Source: an uncultured bacterium (lineage in GTDB: Bacteria; Bacteroidota; Bacteroidia; Bacteroidales; Paludibacteraceae). From it: a stretch of DNA of 12,889 nucleotides. Shown here piece by piece: positions 1 to 7,786 of the stretch. Numbering within the stretch: position 1 is the first letter of the stretch; every line of letters starts with the position of its first letter. Position numbers and translations under genes: made by a program. The notes under the pieces were generated by a model. It made no database searches. It saw only the letters and a program-made list of their open reading frames with translations, and was not told the origin of the DNA. The DNA lies in contig CAMHCZ010000036.1 in NCBI GenBank assembly GCA_946183755.1, forward strand, positions 1 to 12,889. The letters run 5' to 3'.

Positions 1-352
1 TGTGGTACGCGCCCAGGAGAAAGAAGAGGCCGACAAGCTGAAGAAAGACGCTCAGTTGCTTTGCGAGGCCGGCTGCTTCGCCATAGTGATAGAGAAAGTG
101 CCTGCCAAGCTCGCCAAAGAGGTGGCTAAGAAGGTGAAATGCCCGATAATCGGCATAGGCGCAGGAAACGGAACAGACGGCCAGGTGCTTGTGGTGAACG
201 ACATGCTGGGCATGGACTCTGCGGGATTCAAGCAGCCAAGATTCGTGAGAAAGTACGCCAACCTGCAGAAGGTAGTCACAGAAGCCGTGCAGAACTACAT
301 ATCAGACGTGAAGTCCGGCGACTTCCCTAACAACGAGACCGAAGCGTATTAA
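1..352 (+). CDS. panB: 3-methyl-2-oxobutanoate hydroxymethyltransferase, C-terminal part (5' end outside window)
   Basis: This is the last ~117 residues of PanB, which transfers a hydroxymethyl group from methylene-tetrahydrofolate to 2-oxoisovalerate. It is the first committed step of pantothenate and coenzyme A synthesis, in the cytoplasm. The reading frame is open from base 2 and stops with TAA at 350-352. Recognisable family blocks, in order, are the VRAQEKEEADKL helix, the FAIVIEKVPA strand (its Glu matches the catalytic general base of the family), the highly conserved PIIGIGAGNGTDGQVLV stretch, NDMLG, and the terminal KSGDFP segment typical of the PanB C-terminus. Full-length PanB is about 265-275 residues, so roughly 150 are missing upstream. 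The GTG at base 2 is an internal Val codon, not a start. The gene appears intact to its natural end and is followed by an intrinsic terminator, so it is probably the last gene of its transcription unit. Confidence 0.95.
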   Translation, partial: VVRAQEKEEADKLKKDAQLLCEAGCFAIVIEKVPAKLAKEVAKKVKCPIIGIGAGNGTDGQVLVVNDMLGMDSAGFKQPRFVRKYANLQKVVTEAVQNYISDVKSGDFPNNETEAY

Positions 353-372
353 CATAAAAGCATAGACAACGC

Positions 373-406
373 AAAAGACGGGACTGACACACGGTTCCGT
401 CTTTTT
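373..406 (+). terminator. Intrinsic terminator after panB
   Basis: AAAAGACGG (373-381) pairs perfectly with CCGTCTTTT (397-405). The stem is extended by a G-T and an A-T pair (382/396, 383/395) around an 11-base loop, and the right arm runs into a T tract ending at 406. The position, 20 bases after the panB stop, fits termination of panB. The radical SAM gene downstream would then need its own promoter in the following 30 bases or read-through. I see no convincing Bacteroides-type promoter there. Confidence 0.85.
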
Positions 407-437
407 ATGTAAAAAAAACAAGCCCAGCATCCGCGCC

Positions 438-1355
438 ATGGAATTATACAACAACTACTCTAAACAGCTAAGAGAAAGAATCGGAGACGGAGAGAGAGTC
501 CAGAAAATAAGCGTGAACGGCGGATTCACTTGCCCCAACAGAGACGGCAAAGTGGGCACTGGCGGATGCACGTTCTGCAACAATCAGACATTCGTGCCGG
601 AATACTGCGAGAACACAAAGAGCATAAAGCAGCAAGTGGCAGAGGGCATCGACTTTTTCAGACACAAGTACAAGACACAGAGATACTTGGTCTACTTCCA
701 GAGCTACACAAACACCTACGGCCGCATAGACAAACTGAAGGAACTGTATGAGGAGACGCTGGACGTGGACGGAGTGAAAGGCATCGTGATAGGCACAAGA
801 CCGGACTGCGTGGACAGCGAGCTGCTCGACTACCTCGCCGAACTGAACAAAAGAACGTTCGTCTGCGTGGAATACGGCATAGAATCGACACACGACACGA
901 CGCTGAAAGCCATTAACAGAGGGCACGACTACGAATGCTCCGTGAAGGCGATAAAGGAGACCGCCGCAAGAGGCATAGAGACCGGCGGACACATAATAAT
1001 GGGACTGCCAGGCGAGACGAAAGAGATGATGATGGAGACGGCGAAGAGGCTGAACGAGCTGCCGCTGAACTCGCTGAAGATGCACCAGCTGCAGATAATC
1101 AGAGGAACGCGTATGGGCGCGGACTACGAGGCGCGCAAGGACGATTTCCACATCATGGAGCTGGACGAGTACATAGACTTAGCCATAGAGTTCGTGGAGA
1201 GGCTGAAATGGGACATCGGGATAGAAAGGTTCGTTTCCAGTTCGCCGAAAGATTTGTTAATCGCGCCGCAGTGGGGACTTAAGAATTTTGAATTTACGGC
1301 AAAAATAGAGAAGCGCATGACGGAACTTGGTGCATATCAGGGAAAAAAGCTGTAA
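438..1355 (+). CDS. TIGR01212 family (YhcC-like) radical SAM protein
   Basis: This is a 305-residue radical SAM enzyme of the TIGR01212/YhcC family. Such proteins bind a [4Fe-4S] cluster and cleave S-adenosylmethionine to a 5'-deoxyadenosyl radical. The substrate of this family is not established. The family signature is present near the N-terminus: FTCPNRDG followed by GTGGCTFCNN gives cluster cysteines at 32, 44 and 47. This is the long-spaced C-x11-C-x2-C form shared with Elp3-like enzymes, not the usual CxxxCxxC. Central TIM-barrel segments include VCVEYGIES (about residue 145), the GGHIIMGLPGE strand-loop (about 181), and a C-terminal accessory domain from LKMHQLQIIRGT onward, ending in SSPKDLLIAPQWG. 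The length fits the family (about 300). The ATG at 438 gives the full N-terminus. No Shine-Dalgarno is present, which is normal for Bacteroidota. It is followed 2 bases later by the open frame of the receptor gene, so co-transcription is possible. Confidence 0.93.
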   Translation: MELYNNYSKQLRERIGDGERVQKISVNGGFTCPNRDGKVGTGGCTFCNNQTFVPEYCENTKSIKQQVAEGIDFFRHKYKTQRYLVYFQSYTNTYGRIDKLKELYEETLDVDGVKGIVIGTRPDCVDSELLDYLAELNKRTFVCVEYGIESTHDTTLKAINRGHDYECSVKAIKETAARGIETGGHIIMGLPGETKEMMMETAKRLNELPLNSLKMHQLQIIRGTRMGADYEARKDDFHIMELDEYIDLAIEFVERLKWDIGIERFVSSSPKDLLIAPQWGLKNFEFTAKIEKRMTELGAYQGKKL

Positions 1356-1417
1356 ATTTGTCATTTTTAGACGTGAACAGAATTCTCATAAAACATAATA
1401 ATCAGGAAGCCAAGTTG

Positions 1418-3832
1418 TTGAAAAACGCCTTGTTAAGACTAACTATCATACTTTTAGCCTTGGCTCCGATGATTCACACACACGCCGACGACTACAAGAT
1501 ATACGGCTACGTCTACCTGCCCGACAGAGAGCCGGCGAGCTTCACCACAATCACAGTCGAAGGCACTACCACAGGAACGACAGCCAGAGAGGACGGATAC
1601 TACGAACTGAAGTTCAGCGCGACAGACAGCGCCAAAGTAAAGTTCTACATACTCGGCTGCAAGCCATACATTTACAGAATAACGCCGAAGACGAGAAAAT
1701 CCATCCAGAAGATGGTGTATCTGGAGGACGACGCCATAATGATGAAGGATGTCGAGGTGACCGACTTCGCCAAGCAGAGCACGTCCATGAACAAGATAGA
1801 CGTGAGCAAGATGGATGTGATGCCGAGCATCAACGGCGGAATCGAGGGACTGATAAGCACTTACGCCGGAGTGTCCAACAGAAACGAGCTGTCAAGCCAG
1901 TACAGCGTGCGAGGCGGCAACTACGACGAGAACAGCGTCTATGTGAACGACATCGAGGTGTATCGCCCATTGCTCATAAGGACCGGCGAGCAGGAGGGAC
2001 TGAGCTTCATCAACCCGGACATGGTGGAAGCCGTGGAATTCTCGGCTGGCGGCTACGGCGCGACGTACGGCGACAAGATGTCGTCGGTGCTCGACATAAA
2101 GTACAAGAAGCCGAAAAGATTCGAGGCATCGGTGGCAGGAAGCCTGCTCGGAGCGCAGGGACACATAGGCCACAGCACCAAAAACGGCAAGTTCACGCAG
2201 CTGCACGGCATAAGATACAAGAGCAGCGACTACATGTTCAACACACTTGACACCAAGGGAACATACGACCAGAAGTTCCTCGACTACCAGACCTACCTCA
2301 CATTCAACTTCGCCAAGAAATGGGAGATTGACTTCCTGGGCAACTTCTCAAGAAACATCTACAACAACATACCCGAAAGCCGCACCACGACCTACGGCAC
2401 AATATCCGACGTCAAGACATTCCGCATGTACTTCGACGGACAGGAGAAGGACATCTTCCAAACCGAGTTCGGTGCGTTGACGTTGAGATACTCCCCTATC
2501 AACAGCCTCAACCTCAAACTGATAGCCTCGGCCTACGAGAGCCATGAGAGCGTGAACTACGACCTGATAGGCGAATACTGGATAGGCGAAAGCATGGGCA
2601 ACTCGATAGGCGAGATTGACGAGAGCACGGCGCTGGGCGTGGGAGCGTATCAGGAGTACACGCGAAACAGGCTTAGAGTGAGAGTGATAAAAGCCGAGCA
2701 CAGAGGCGATTACACCATAAACAAGAACACCATTTCGTGGGGAGTGAGCCTGCAGGACATAAAAGACAACATCATCGAGTTCGAGACAAGAGACTCGTCG
2801 GGATACGTGACTTCGACATACAACCTGAGGAGCAAAAACTCCATGAGCAGCTTGCGCACACAGTTCTTCGTGCAGGACGAGTCGAGATTCAAGACACGCA
2901 TAGGAACATTCGGGCTGCTGGCTGGCGTGAGAGGAAACTACTGGACATTCAACAAGGAGTTTATCGTAAGTCCAAGAGCCACAGTGTCATACTTCCCTAA
3001 GAAGAACGAGAACCTCGGTTTCCGATTCTCCACCGGCGTTTACTACCAGTCGCCGTTCTACAAGGAAGTCCGCATGATAGAGACCGACGCGGCGACGGGC
3101 AACTCCAACGTCAAGCTCAACGATGACATAAAGTCGCAACGCTCGCTACACTTCGTGCTCGGCGGCGACTACTACTTTAGGCTCAAAGGCCGTCCGTTCA
3201 AGTTCACGACAGAAGTTTACTACAAAATGGCGGACAGAGTGGAGACCTACACCATAAACAACCTGAAGATACTCTACTCCGGCACCAACGACGCCCAAGC
3301 ATACACAGCGGGCGTGGACTTCAAACTCTTCGGCGAGTTCGTTCCGGGAACTGACTCCTGGATAGGGCTGGGACTGATGAGAAGCAAGGAAAAGAAGAAC
3401 GAGCCTGGCGCGAAATGGGTGGCAAGGCCGAACGAGCAGAGATACAACTTCACGATGTTCTTCCAGGACTACATCCCAGGACTGCCAAAATACAAAGTGC
3501 ACCTGAGATTCATCTGGGAGGACGGACTGCCATTCTGGGCGCCGAACGTGGAGACGCACAGCAAGAGCAACACCAACATAGGCAAGGCCTACAGAAGAGT
3601 GGACATAGGAGCGTCGAGAACATTCGCTGAGGGCGACTACAAGTGGCTGGACAAGACAAAGATATTCAAGGCGGTAAAGAACATAAACCTCGGACTGGAA
3701 GTATTCAACCTGCTCGACCTGAGCAACGTGGCAAGCTACTACTGGGTGACCGACGTGAACAAAAGACAGCACGCCGTGCCTAACTATCTTACAGGAAGAC
3801 AATTCAACGTGAGGTTGAAAATCAATTTTTAA
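1418..3832 (+). CDS. TonB-dependent outer-membrane receptor with CarboxypepD_reg-like N-terminal domain; non-ATG start
   Basis: Outer-membrane beta-barrel transporter energised by TonB; the substrate is unknown. From TTG 1418 it is 804 residues: signal peptide 1-23 (KNALLR, hydrophobic core, cleavage after THA), a carboxypeptidase-regulatory-like beta-sandwich (~28-105), a plug (~125-232) with YSVRGGNYDENSVYVNDIEVY and GGYGATYGDKMSSVLDI, then the barrel, ending in a C-terminal Phe (RLKINF) as expected for outer-membrane insertion. No ATG exists in frame before the signal peptide. The in-frame candidates are TTG 1358, GTG 1373, TTG 1415 and TTG 1418. I chose 1418 because it places a basic n-region directly before the hydrophobic core; the longer versions add a polar extension. 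No SusD-like lipoprotein gene follows, so this is not a SusCD glycan pair. The conserved plug block resembles a widespread stand-alone receptor family of Bacteroidota. The family is certain; the start and the substrate are not. Confidence 0.88.
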   Translation: MKNALLRLTIILLALAPMIHTHADDYKIYGYVYLPDREPASFTTITVEGTTTGTTAREDGYYELKFSATDSAKVKFYILGCKPYIYRITPKTRKSIQKMVYLEDDAIMMKDVEVTDFAKQSTSMNKIDVSKMDVMPSINGGIEGLISTYAGVSNRNELSSQYSVRGGNYDENSVYVNDIEVYRPLLIRTGEQEGLSFINPDMVEAVEFSAGGYGATYGDKMSSVLDIKYKKPKRFEASVAGSLLGAQGHIGHSTKNGKFTQLHGIRYKSSDYMFNTLDTKGTYDQKFLDYQTYLTFNFAKKWEIDFLGNFSRNIYNNIPESRTTTYGTISDVKTFRMYFDGQEKDIFQTEFGALTLRYSPINSLNLKLIASAYESHESVNYDLIGEYWIGESMGNSIGEIDESTALGVGAYQEYTRNRLRVRVIKAEHRGDYTINKNTISWGVSLQDIKDNIIEFETRDSSGYVTSTYNLRSKNSMSSLRTQFFVQDESRFKTRIGTFGLLAGVRGNYWTFNKEFIVSPRATVSYFPKKNENLGFRFSTGVYYQSPFYKEVRMIETDAATGNSNVKLNDDIKSQRSLHFVLGGDYYFRLKGRPFKFTTEVYYKMADRVETYTINNLKILYSGTNDAQAYTAGVDFKLFGEFVPGTDSWIGLGLMRSKEKKNEPGAKWVARPNEQRYNFTMFFQDYIPGLPKYKVHLRFIWEDGLPFWAPNVETHSKSNTNIGKAYRRVDIGASRTFAEGDYKWLDKTKIFKAVKNINLGLEVFNLLDLSNVASYYWVTDVNKRQHAVPNYLTGRQFNVRLKINF

Positions 3833-3871
3833 AACACATCAACAAAAGAGAAACAACTTAACAACAAATAA

Positions 3872-5611
3872 ATGAAATTCAAAGAATTAGGATTAAGAGA
3901 GGAGATAATAACAGCGGTTGACGAACTTGGATTTGAGGAGGCAATGCCGATACAAGAGAAATCGATTCCGTTCATTAAAAACGAGAGCAAAGACCTTGTG
4001 GCATTAGCACAGACTGGAACAGGAAAGACCGCTGCGTTCGGACTTCCGATTCTTGACAGCATAGACGAAAACGTGAGAGCGACACAGGCACTCGTGATAG
4101 CGCCTACAAGAGAGCTCTGCGTGCAGATAAGCAACGACCTGAAGAACTTCAGCAAGCACATCAAGGGCATGAAAATCGTCCCTGTTTACGGCGGCGAGAA
4201 CATCATCACGCAGCTCAGACAGCTGGACGTCACTCCGCAAATCGTCGTGGCCACTCCGGGCCGACTCATCGACCTGATGAAAAGAAAGAAGGTTGACCTG
4301 AGCGGCATAAGATACCTTGTGCTGGACGAAGCTGACGAGATGCTGAACATGGGATTCAAGGAGGACATCGAGACCATACTCGAAAGCACACCCGAGAGCA
4401 GAAGGACATTCCTCTTCTCCGCCACAATGCCTAAGGACGTGGAGGAAATGTCGCGCAACTACATGGGCGAGCGAGAGCAGATAACCATAGGCACCAAGAA
4501 CAGCGGCAACGAGAACGTCGAGCACGTCTATTACATGGTGCAGGCCAAGGACAGATACTTGGCGCTGAAGAGAATCGTGGACATGAACCCTGACATCTAC
4601 GCCATAATATTCTGCCGTACAAGACAAGAGACACAGGAAGTGGCGGAGAAACTGATGAAGGACGGATACAACGCCGACGCGCTGCACGGCGACCTGAGCC
4701 AGGCGCAGAGAGACGCCGTGATGCAGAAGTTCAGAATCAAGCACCTGCAGATACTCGTGGCTACCGACGTGGCTGCCAGAGGACTGGACGTTAGCGACCT
4801 GACACACGTCATAAACTACAACCTGCCTGACGACATCGAGAGCTACACGCACCGAAGCGGAAGAACTGGAAGAGCCAAGAAGAAAGGAGTGTCGGTAGCC
4901 ATAATCCATACCAAGGAGAAGCACAGAATCAAGAGCATAGAGAGGATTATAAAGCGAGAGTTCATAAGAAAAGAGGTGCCTAACGGAATGGACATCTGCA
5001 AGAAACAGCTGTTCCACCTGATAAACAGAATGGAGAACGTCGAGGTGAACTCTGAGCAGATAGACCCGCTGCTGCCTGAAATATTCAGCAAACTGGAATA
5101 CCTTGACAAAGAGGAAATTATAAAGAAATTCGTATCTCTGGAGTTCAACCGATTCCTGGAATACTACAAGGACGCGAGAGACCTGAACGTGAAGGAGACT
5201 CCTAAGGAAGGCGGCAACGGAAACGGCGGCAAGAAGAAAAAGTCCGGACGCAAGACACGCCTGAAGATGAACCTCGGCGAGAGAGACAGAATCACGCCTA
5301 AACGCCTGCTGGGAATAATAAACGACACCGTGGGCGACAAGACCATCTCTATCAACGACATAGAGATAACACAGAGATACACATTCTTCGACGTGTTCGA
5401 CGACCAGAAGGGCAAGATAATGAACGCATTCGCCGACACCGACCTCGAGATAAGCGAGGCCAAAGGCTCGAGAAGCAAAGGCGGCAACGGAAACGGCGGC
5501 GGCGAACGCAGAAGCAAGAAGAACAGAAAAGACAACGACGAGCCAAGCTCTTGGAGAAAGAAAAGAGAAAAGGAAAGAAAAGACCGCGATAAGAAGAGAA
5601 AGAAGAAATGA
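3872..5611 (+). CDS. DEAD-box ATP-dependent RNA helicase with C-terminal DbpA-type RNA-binding domain
   Basis: A 579-residue cytoplasmic RNA helicase that uses ATP to unwind or remodel RNA, by analogy with DeaD/CsdA in ribosome assembly and cold adaptation. All core motifs are visible: Q motif (FKELGL, PIQ, ~3-28), I AQTGTGKT (46-53), Ia PTREL (79-82), Ib TPGR (128-131), II DEAD (152-155), III SAT (183-185), IV IIFCRT (245-250), V ATDVAARGLD (297-306) and VI HRSGRTGR (327-334). A dimerisation-like helical region follows (~375-440), then a DbpA/DeaD RRM-like domain (~462-525: MNLGERDRITPKRLLGIIN, DIEITQRYTFFDV). Identical GGNGNGG linkers sit on either side of it (447-453, 537-543). The tail (545-579) is a Lys/Arg-rich, probably disordered RNA-binding extension. 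The start ATG follows an A-rich leader. The stop codon overlaps the MFS start (ATGA), so translation of the two is likely coupled. Confidence 0.96.
   Translation: MKFKELGLREEIITAVDELGFEEAMPIQEKSIPFIKNESKDLVALAQTGTGKTAAFGLPILDSIDENVRATQALVIAPTRELCVQISNDLKNFSKHIKGMKIVPVYGGENIITQLRQLDVTPQIVVATPGRLIDLMKRKKVDLSGIRYLVLDEADEMLNMGFKEDIETILESTPESRRTFLFSATMPKDVEEMSRNYMGEREQITIGTKNSGNENVEHVYYMVQAKDRYLALKRIVDMNPDIYAIIFCRTRQETQEVAEKLMKDGYNADALHGDLSQAQRDAVMQKFRIKHLQILVATDVAARGLDVSDLTHVINYNLPDDIESYTHRSGRTGRAKKKGVSVAIIHTKEKHRIKSIERIIKREFIRKEVPNGMDICKKQLFHLINRMENVEVNSEQIDPLLPEIFSKLEYLDKEEIIKKFVSLEFNRFLEYYKDARDLNVKETPKEGGNGNGGKKKKSGRKTRLKMNLGERDRITPKRLLGIINDTVGDKTISINDIEITQRYTFFDVFDDQKGKIMNAFADTDLEISEAKGSRSKGGNGNGGGERRSKKNRKDNDEPSSWRKKREKERKDRDKKRKKK
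5208..5230 (+). repeat. 23-bp direct repeat, copy 1 (Gly/Asn linker before the RRM-like domain)
   Basis: An exact 23-base match to 5478-5500, exactly 270 bases (90 codons) upstream in the same frame. It encodes GGNGNGG (residues 447-453 of the helicase). The sequence matches at the nucleotide level, including wobble positions, so the copies look recently duplicated or converted and not independently evolved. Confidence 0.8.
5478..5500 (+). repeat. 23-bp direct repeat, copy 2 (Gly/Asn linker after the RRM-like domain)
   Basis: The second copy of the 23-base repeat encodes GGNGNGG at residues 537-543 of the helicase, followed by one further Gly and the basic tail. Together with copy 1 it brackets the DbpA-type domain. 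Recombination between the copies would delete that domain in frame (270 bases). Confidence 0.8.
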
Positions 5612-6849
5612 AAGAAAAATTATTCACAAGCAGTTACATAGCCGCTTGTATAACAAATTTTTTCTATCAATTCGCACTGTACTCGCTGGTTCCGATACTG
5701 GCGCTGTATCTGATTGACACGTTCCAGAGCGACAGAACCGAAGTCGGACTCGTGCTGGCATGCTACGCCGTGAGCACGCTGCTGATAAGGCCTTTCTGCG
5801 GACATCTGCTCGACATAGCCGACAGGAAGAAAACCTACATGATAGCGCTGGTGTGCTTCACGATTATCTTCGCCGGCTACCCCATCGCATCGGCCATAGC
5901 CCTGTTCGCGCTGCTGAGAGTGGCTCACGGACTAGCGCTCGGCTTCCTCGCCGTGTCTGCCAACACCATCGTCATAGACATAACGCCGTCGTCGAGAAGA
6001 GGCGAAGGCATCGGCTACTACGGCATAATGAACAACCTCGCCATGGCCATCGGTCCGGCGACTGCCGTCTATGTGCAACAGCAGTTCGGCTACAGCCAAG
6101 TGTTCAACATGGCGCTGGCGAGCAGCTGCATAGCCATGGCGTGCGGATTCTTCGTAAAGACGAAAAAGAAGAAAGCCGCAGTGCCGCAAGCCGTGACCGA
6201 ACAGCCGGCAAGCGAGTACAACAGGAAGTTCCTCGTGTCGCTCGACCGCTTCATACTCATCAAAGGACTGCCGGCAGGATTCAACCTCTTCCTGCTCGCC
6301 ATCCCATACGGCATGATAACCACATTCATCGCCCTGTACTCCGAGGAGCTGGAGCTAGGACGAGGCACAGGACTGTTCTTCACATGCATGGCAGTAGGCA
6401 TCATACTCTCCAGACTGCTCGGAGGCCGCAGCGTGGACAAAGGCCATCTGCTGGACACAGTGAAGACGGGTATCGTGATATGCGTCGCGTCAATAGCCAT
6501 GCTCTCCGGCACCTACCTGTTTACCGACAGCCACACGACAACCAAGCTGATTTTCAACGCATCAGCCCTGCTCACCGGTCTGGGCTACGGACTCATATTC
6601 CCGGGCATGAACACGCTTTTCGTCAACCTCGCACGACACAACCAGAGAGGCACAGCCAGCGCTACATACATGACCACATGGGACGTGGGCATCGGTCTGG
6701 GAATGCTCATGGGCGGCTACATAGGCGACATGAGCAACTACTCCGTCGTGTTCCTCATAGGCGCGGTGTGCAACGCGATGTCGGCTCTGTTTTTTGTTTA
6801 TTACACAAAGCAGCACTACATAAAGAACAAACTCGAAGGCACGAACTAA
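5608..6849 (+). CDS. MFS (major facilitator superfamily) transporter
   Basis: A 413-residue inner-membrane secondary transporter with about 12 predicted membrane segments in two six-helix halves, joined by a polar cytoplasmic loop (~184-215, rich in Lys then Pro/Gln/Glu). The loop between helices 2 and 3 carries a motif A variant, GHLLDIADRKKTY (64-76). Helix 4 has the LLRVAHGLALG block with its membrane Arg (104), and helix 5 has GP (149-150), resembling motif C of drug/H+ antiporters. The second half repeats motif A weakly as GGRSVDKGHLL. This layout resembles the arabinose-efflux/YhhS-like permeases, but the substrate cannot be read from sequence. The ATG overlaps the helicase TGA by 4 bases, and miaA starts 3 bases after its stop, so it sits inside a tight operon whose neighbours act on RNA. 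No functional link to them is evident. Confidence 0.93.
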   Translation: MKEKLFTSSYIAACITNFFYQFALYSLVPILALYLIDTFQSDRTEVGLVLACYAVSTLLIRPFCGHLLDIADRKKTYMIALVCFTIIFAGYPIASAIALFALLRVAHGLALGFLAVSANTIVIDITPSSRRGEGIGYYGIMNNLAMAIGPATAVYVQQQFGYSQVFNMALASSCIAMACGFFVKTKKKKAAVPQAVTEQPASEYNRKFLVSLDRFILIKGLPAGFNLFLLAIPYGMITTFIALYSEELELGRGTGLFFTCMAVGIILSRLLGGRSVDKGHLLDTVKTGIVICVASIAMLSGTYLFTDSHTTTKLIFNASALLTGLGYGLIFPGMNTLFVNLARHNQRGTASATYMTTWDVGIGLGMLMGGYIGDMSNYSVVFLIGAVCNAMSALFFVYYTKQHYIKNKLEGTN

Positions 6850-6852
6850 CCT

Positions 6853-7782
6853 ATGGCAACTCCAAGCAAATACAACCTGATAACGATAACCGGACCGACC
6901 GCGTGCGGCAAGACGGCTTTCGCCGTGCGGCTCGCCAAGGAGATGGACGGAGAGATAATCAGCGCGGACTCACGCCAAGTGTACCGAGGCATGGACATAG
7001 GCACAGGCAAGGACCTCGACGAGTACAGATGCGAGGACGGAACCCAGATAAGGCACCACCTCATAGACATAGTGGACGCAGGAGAGAAGTACAACCTCTA
7101 CGAGTTTCAACGCGACTTCAAGAAGGCGTACAACGACATCGTAAGCCGAGGCAAGCTGCCGATAATGTGCGGAGGCACAGGGCTTTACGTCGAGAGCGCG
7201 ATAAAAGGCTACGAGATAATGGAAGTGCCTGAGAACAAGGAACTAAGACAAGCGCTCGAAGGAAAAAGCCTCAAGGAACTGACACAGATACTCAGCACAT
7301 ACAAGAAGCTGCACAACACGACCGACGTGGACAGCTGCAAAAGAGCCATCAGAGCCATAGAGATAGAGGAATACCAGAAGACGCACAGCGTAAGCAAGAC
7401 CGACGCCATAAGCATCAACAGCCTCACGATAGGAATAAACATCGACCGTGACGAACGCCGCGAGAAGATAACCCGAAGACTGAAGCAGAGGCTCGACAAC
7501 GGACTGATAGAGGAAGTGGAAAGTTTGCTTAACAAAGGCATAAAAAAAGAGGACCTCATATACTACGGACTGGAATATAAATTCGTAACATTGCACGTCA
7601 CTGGCGAACTGACAAGACACGAGATGGAAAGGCAGCTGGAGATTGCCATACACCAGTTCGCAAAAAGGCAGATGACGTGGTTCAGAGGCATGGAGAAAAG
7701 AGGATGCCATATAGAATGGATAGACTCAAAAATGCCGACAGACGAGAAAATAAGTCTGGTTAAAAAGATGTGGGCAGAATAA
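6853..7782 (+). CDS. miaA: tRNA dimethylallyltransferase (MiaA; Bacteroidota second-paralogue-like)
   Basis: Transfers a dimethylallyl group to N6 of A37 in tRNAs reading UNN codons (i6A37), which stabilises codon-anticodon pairing. It acts in the cytoplasm. The protein has 309 residues, the normal length. Visible motifs are the P-loop GPTACGKT (14-21), SADSRQVYRGMDIGTGK (37-53; Asp39 corresponds to the catalytic Asp), HHLID (68-72), CGGTGLYV (106-113), RAIRAIEI (164-171) and the tRNA-binding signature QFAKRQMTWFR (268-278). One oddity is that the block usually reading IGYKE reads YYGLEYKF (237-244). I associate this variant with a second MiaA paralogue in Bacteroidota, so a canonical miaA may exist elsewhere in the genome. 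The gene starts 3 bases after the MFS stop, and the next small gene starts 4 bases after its own stop. Confidence 0.93.
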   Translation: MATPSKYNLITITGPTACGKTAFAVRLAKEMDGEIISADSRQVYRGMDIGTGKDLDEYRCEDGTQIRHHLIDIVDAGEKYNLYEFQRDFKKAYNDIVSRGKLPIMCGGTGLYVESAIKGYEIMEVPENKELRQALEGKSLKELTQILSTYKKLHNTTDVDSCKRAIRAIEIEEYQKTHSVSKTDAISINSLTIGINIDRDERREKITRRLKQRLDNGLIEEVESLLNKGIKKEDLIYYGLEYKFVTLHVTGELTRHEMERQLEIAIHQFAKRQMTWFRGMEKRGCHIEWIDSKMPTDEKISLVKKMWAE

Positions 7783-7786
7783 AAAC

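Noticed and set aside
468..1151. Minus-strand open frame of 227 codons opposite the radical SAM gene
   Set aside because: The opposite strand encodes an intact TIGR01212 protein with its cluster cysteines. The antisense product resembles no family.
1418..3832. A SusC-type member of a polysaccharide utilisation locus
   Set aside because: No SusD-like lipoprotein, glycoside hydrolase or sensor gene is adjacent. The plug block fits a stand-alone receptor family better.
4004..5017. Minus-strand open frame of 337 codons opposite the helicase gene
   Set aside because: It is antisense to a gene with every DEAD-box motif intact. Its translation is a low-complexity mix of Val, Leu, Ser and His with no domain, as expected from the codon bias of the + strand.
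5760..7232. Plus-strand 490-codon open frame in another frame across the MFS and miaA genes
   Set aside because: Its translation is dominated by Arg and His with no domain, and it overlaps two clear families. It is an out-of-frame shadow.
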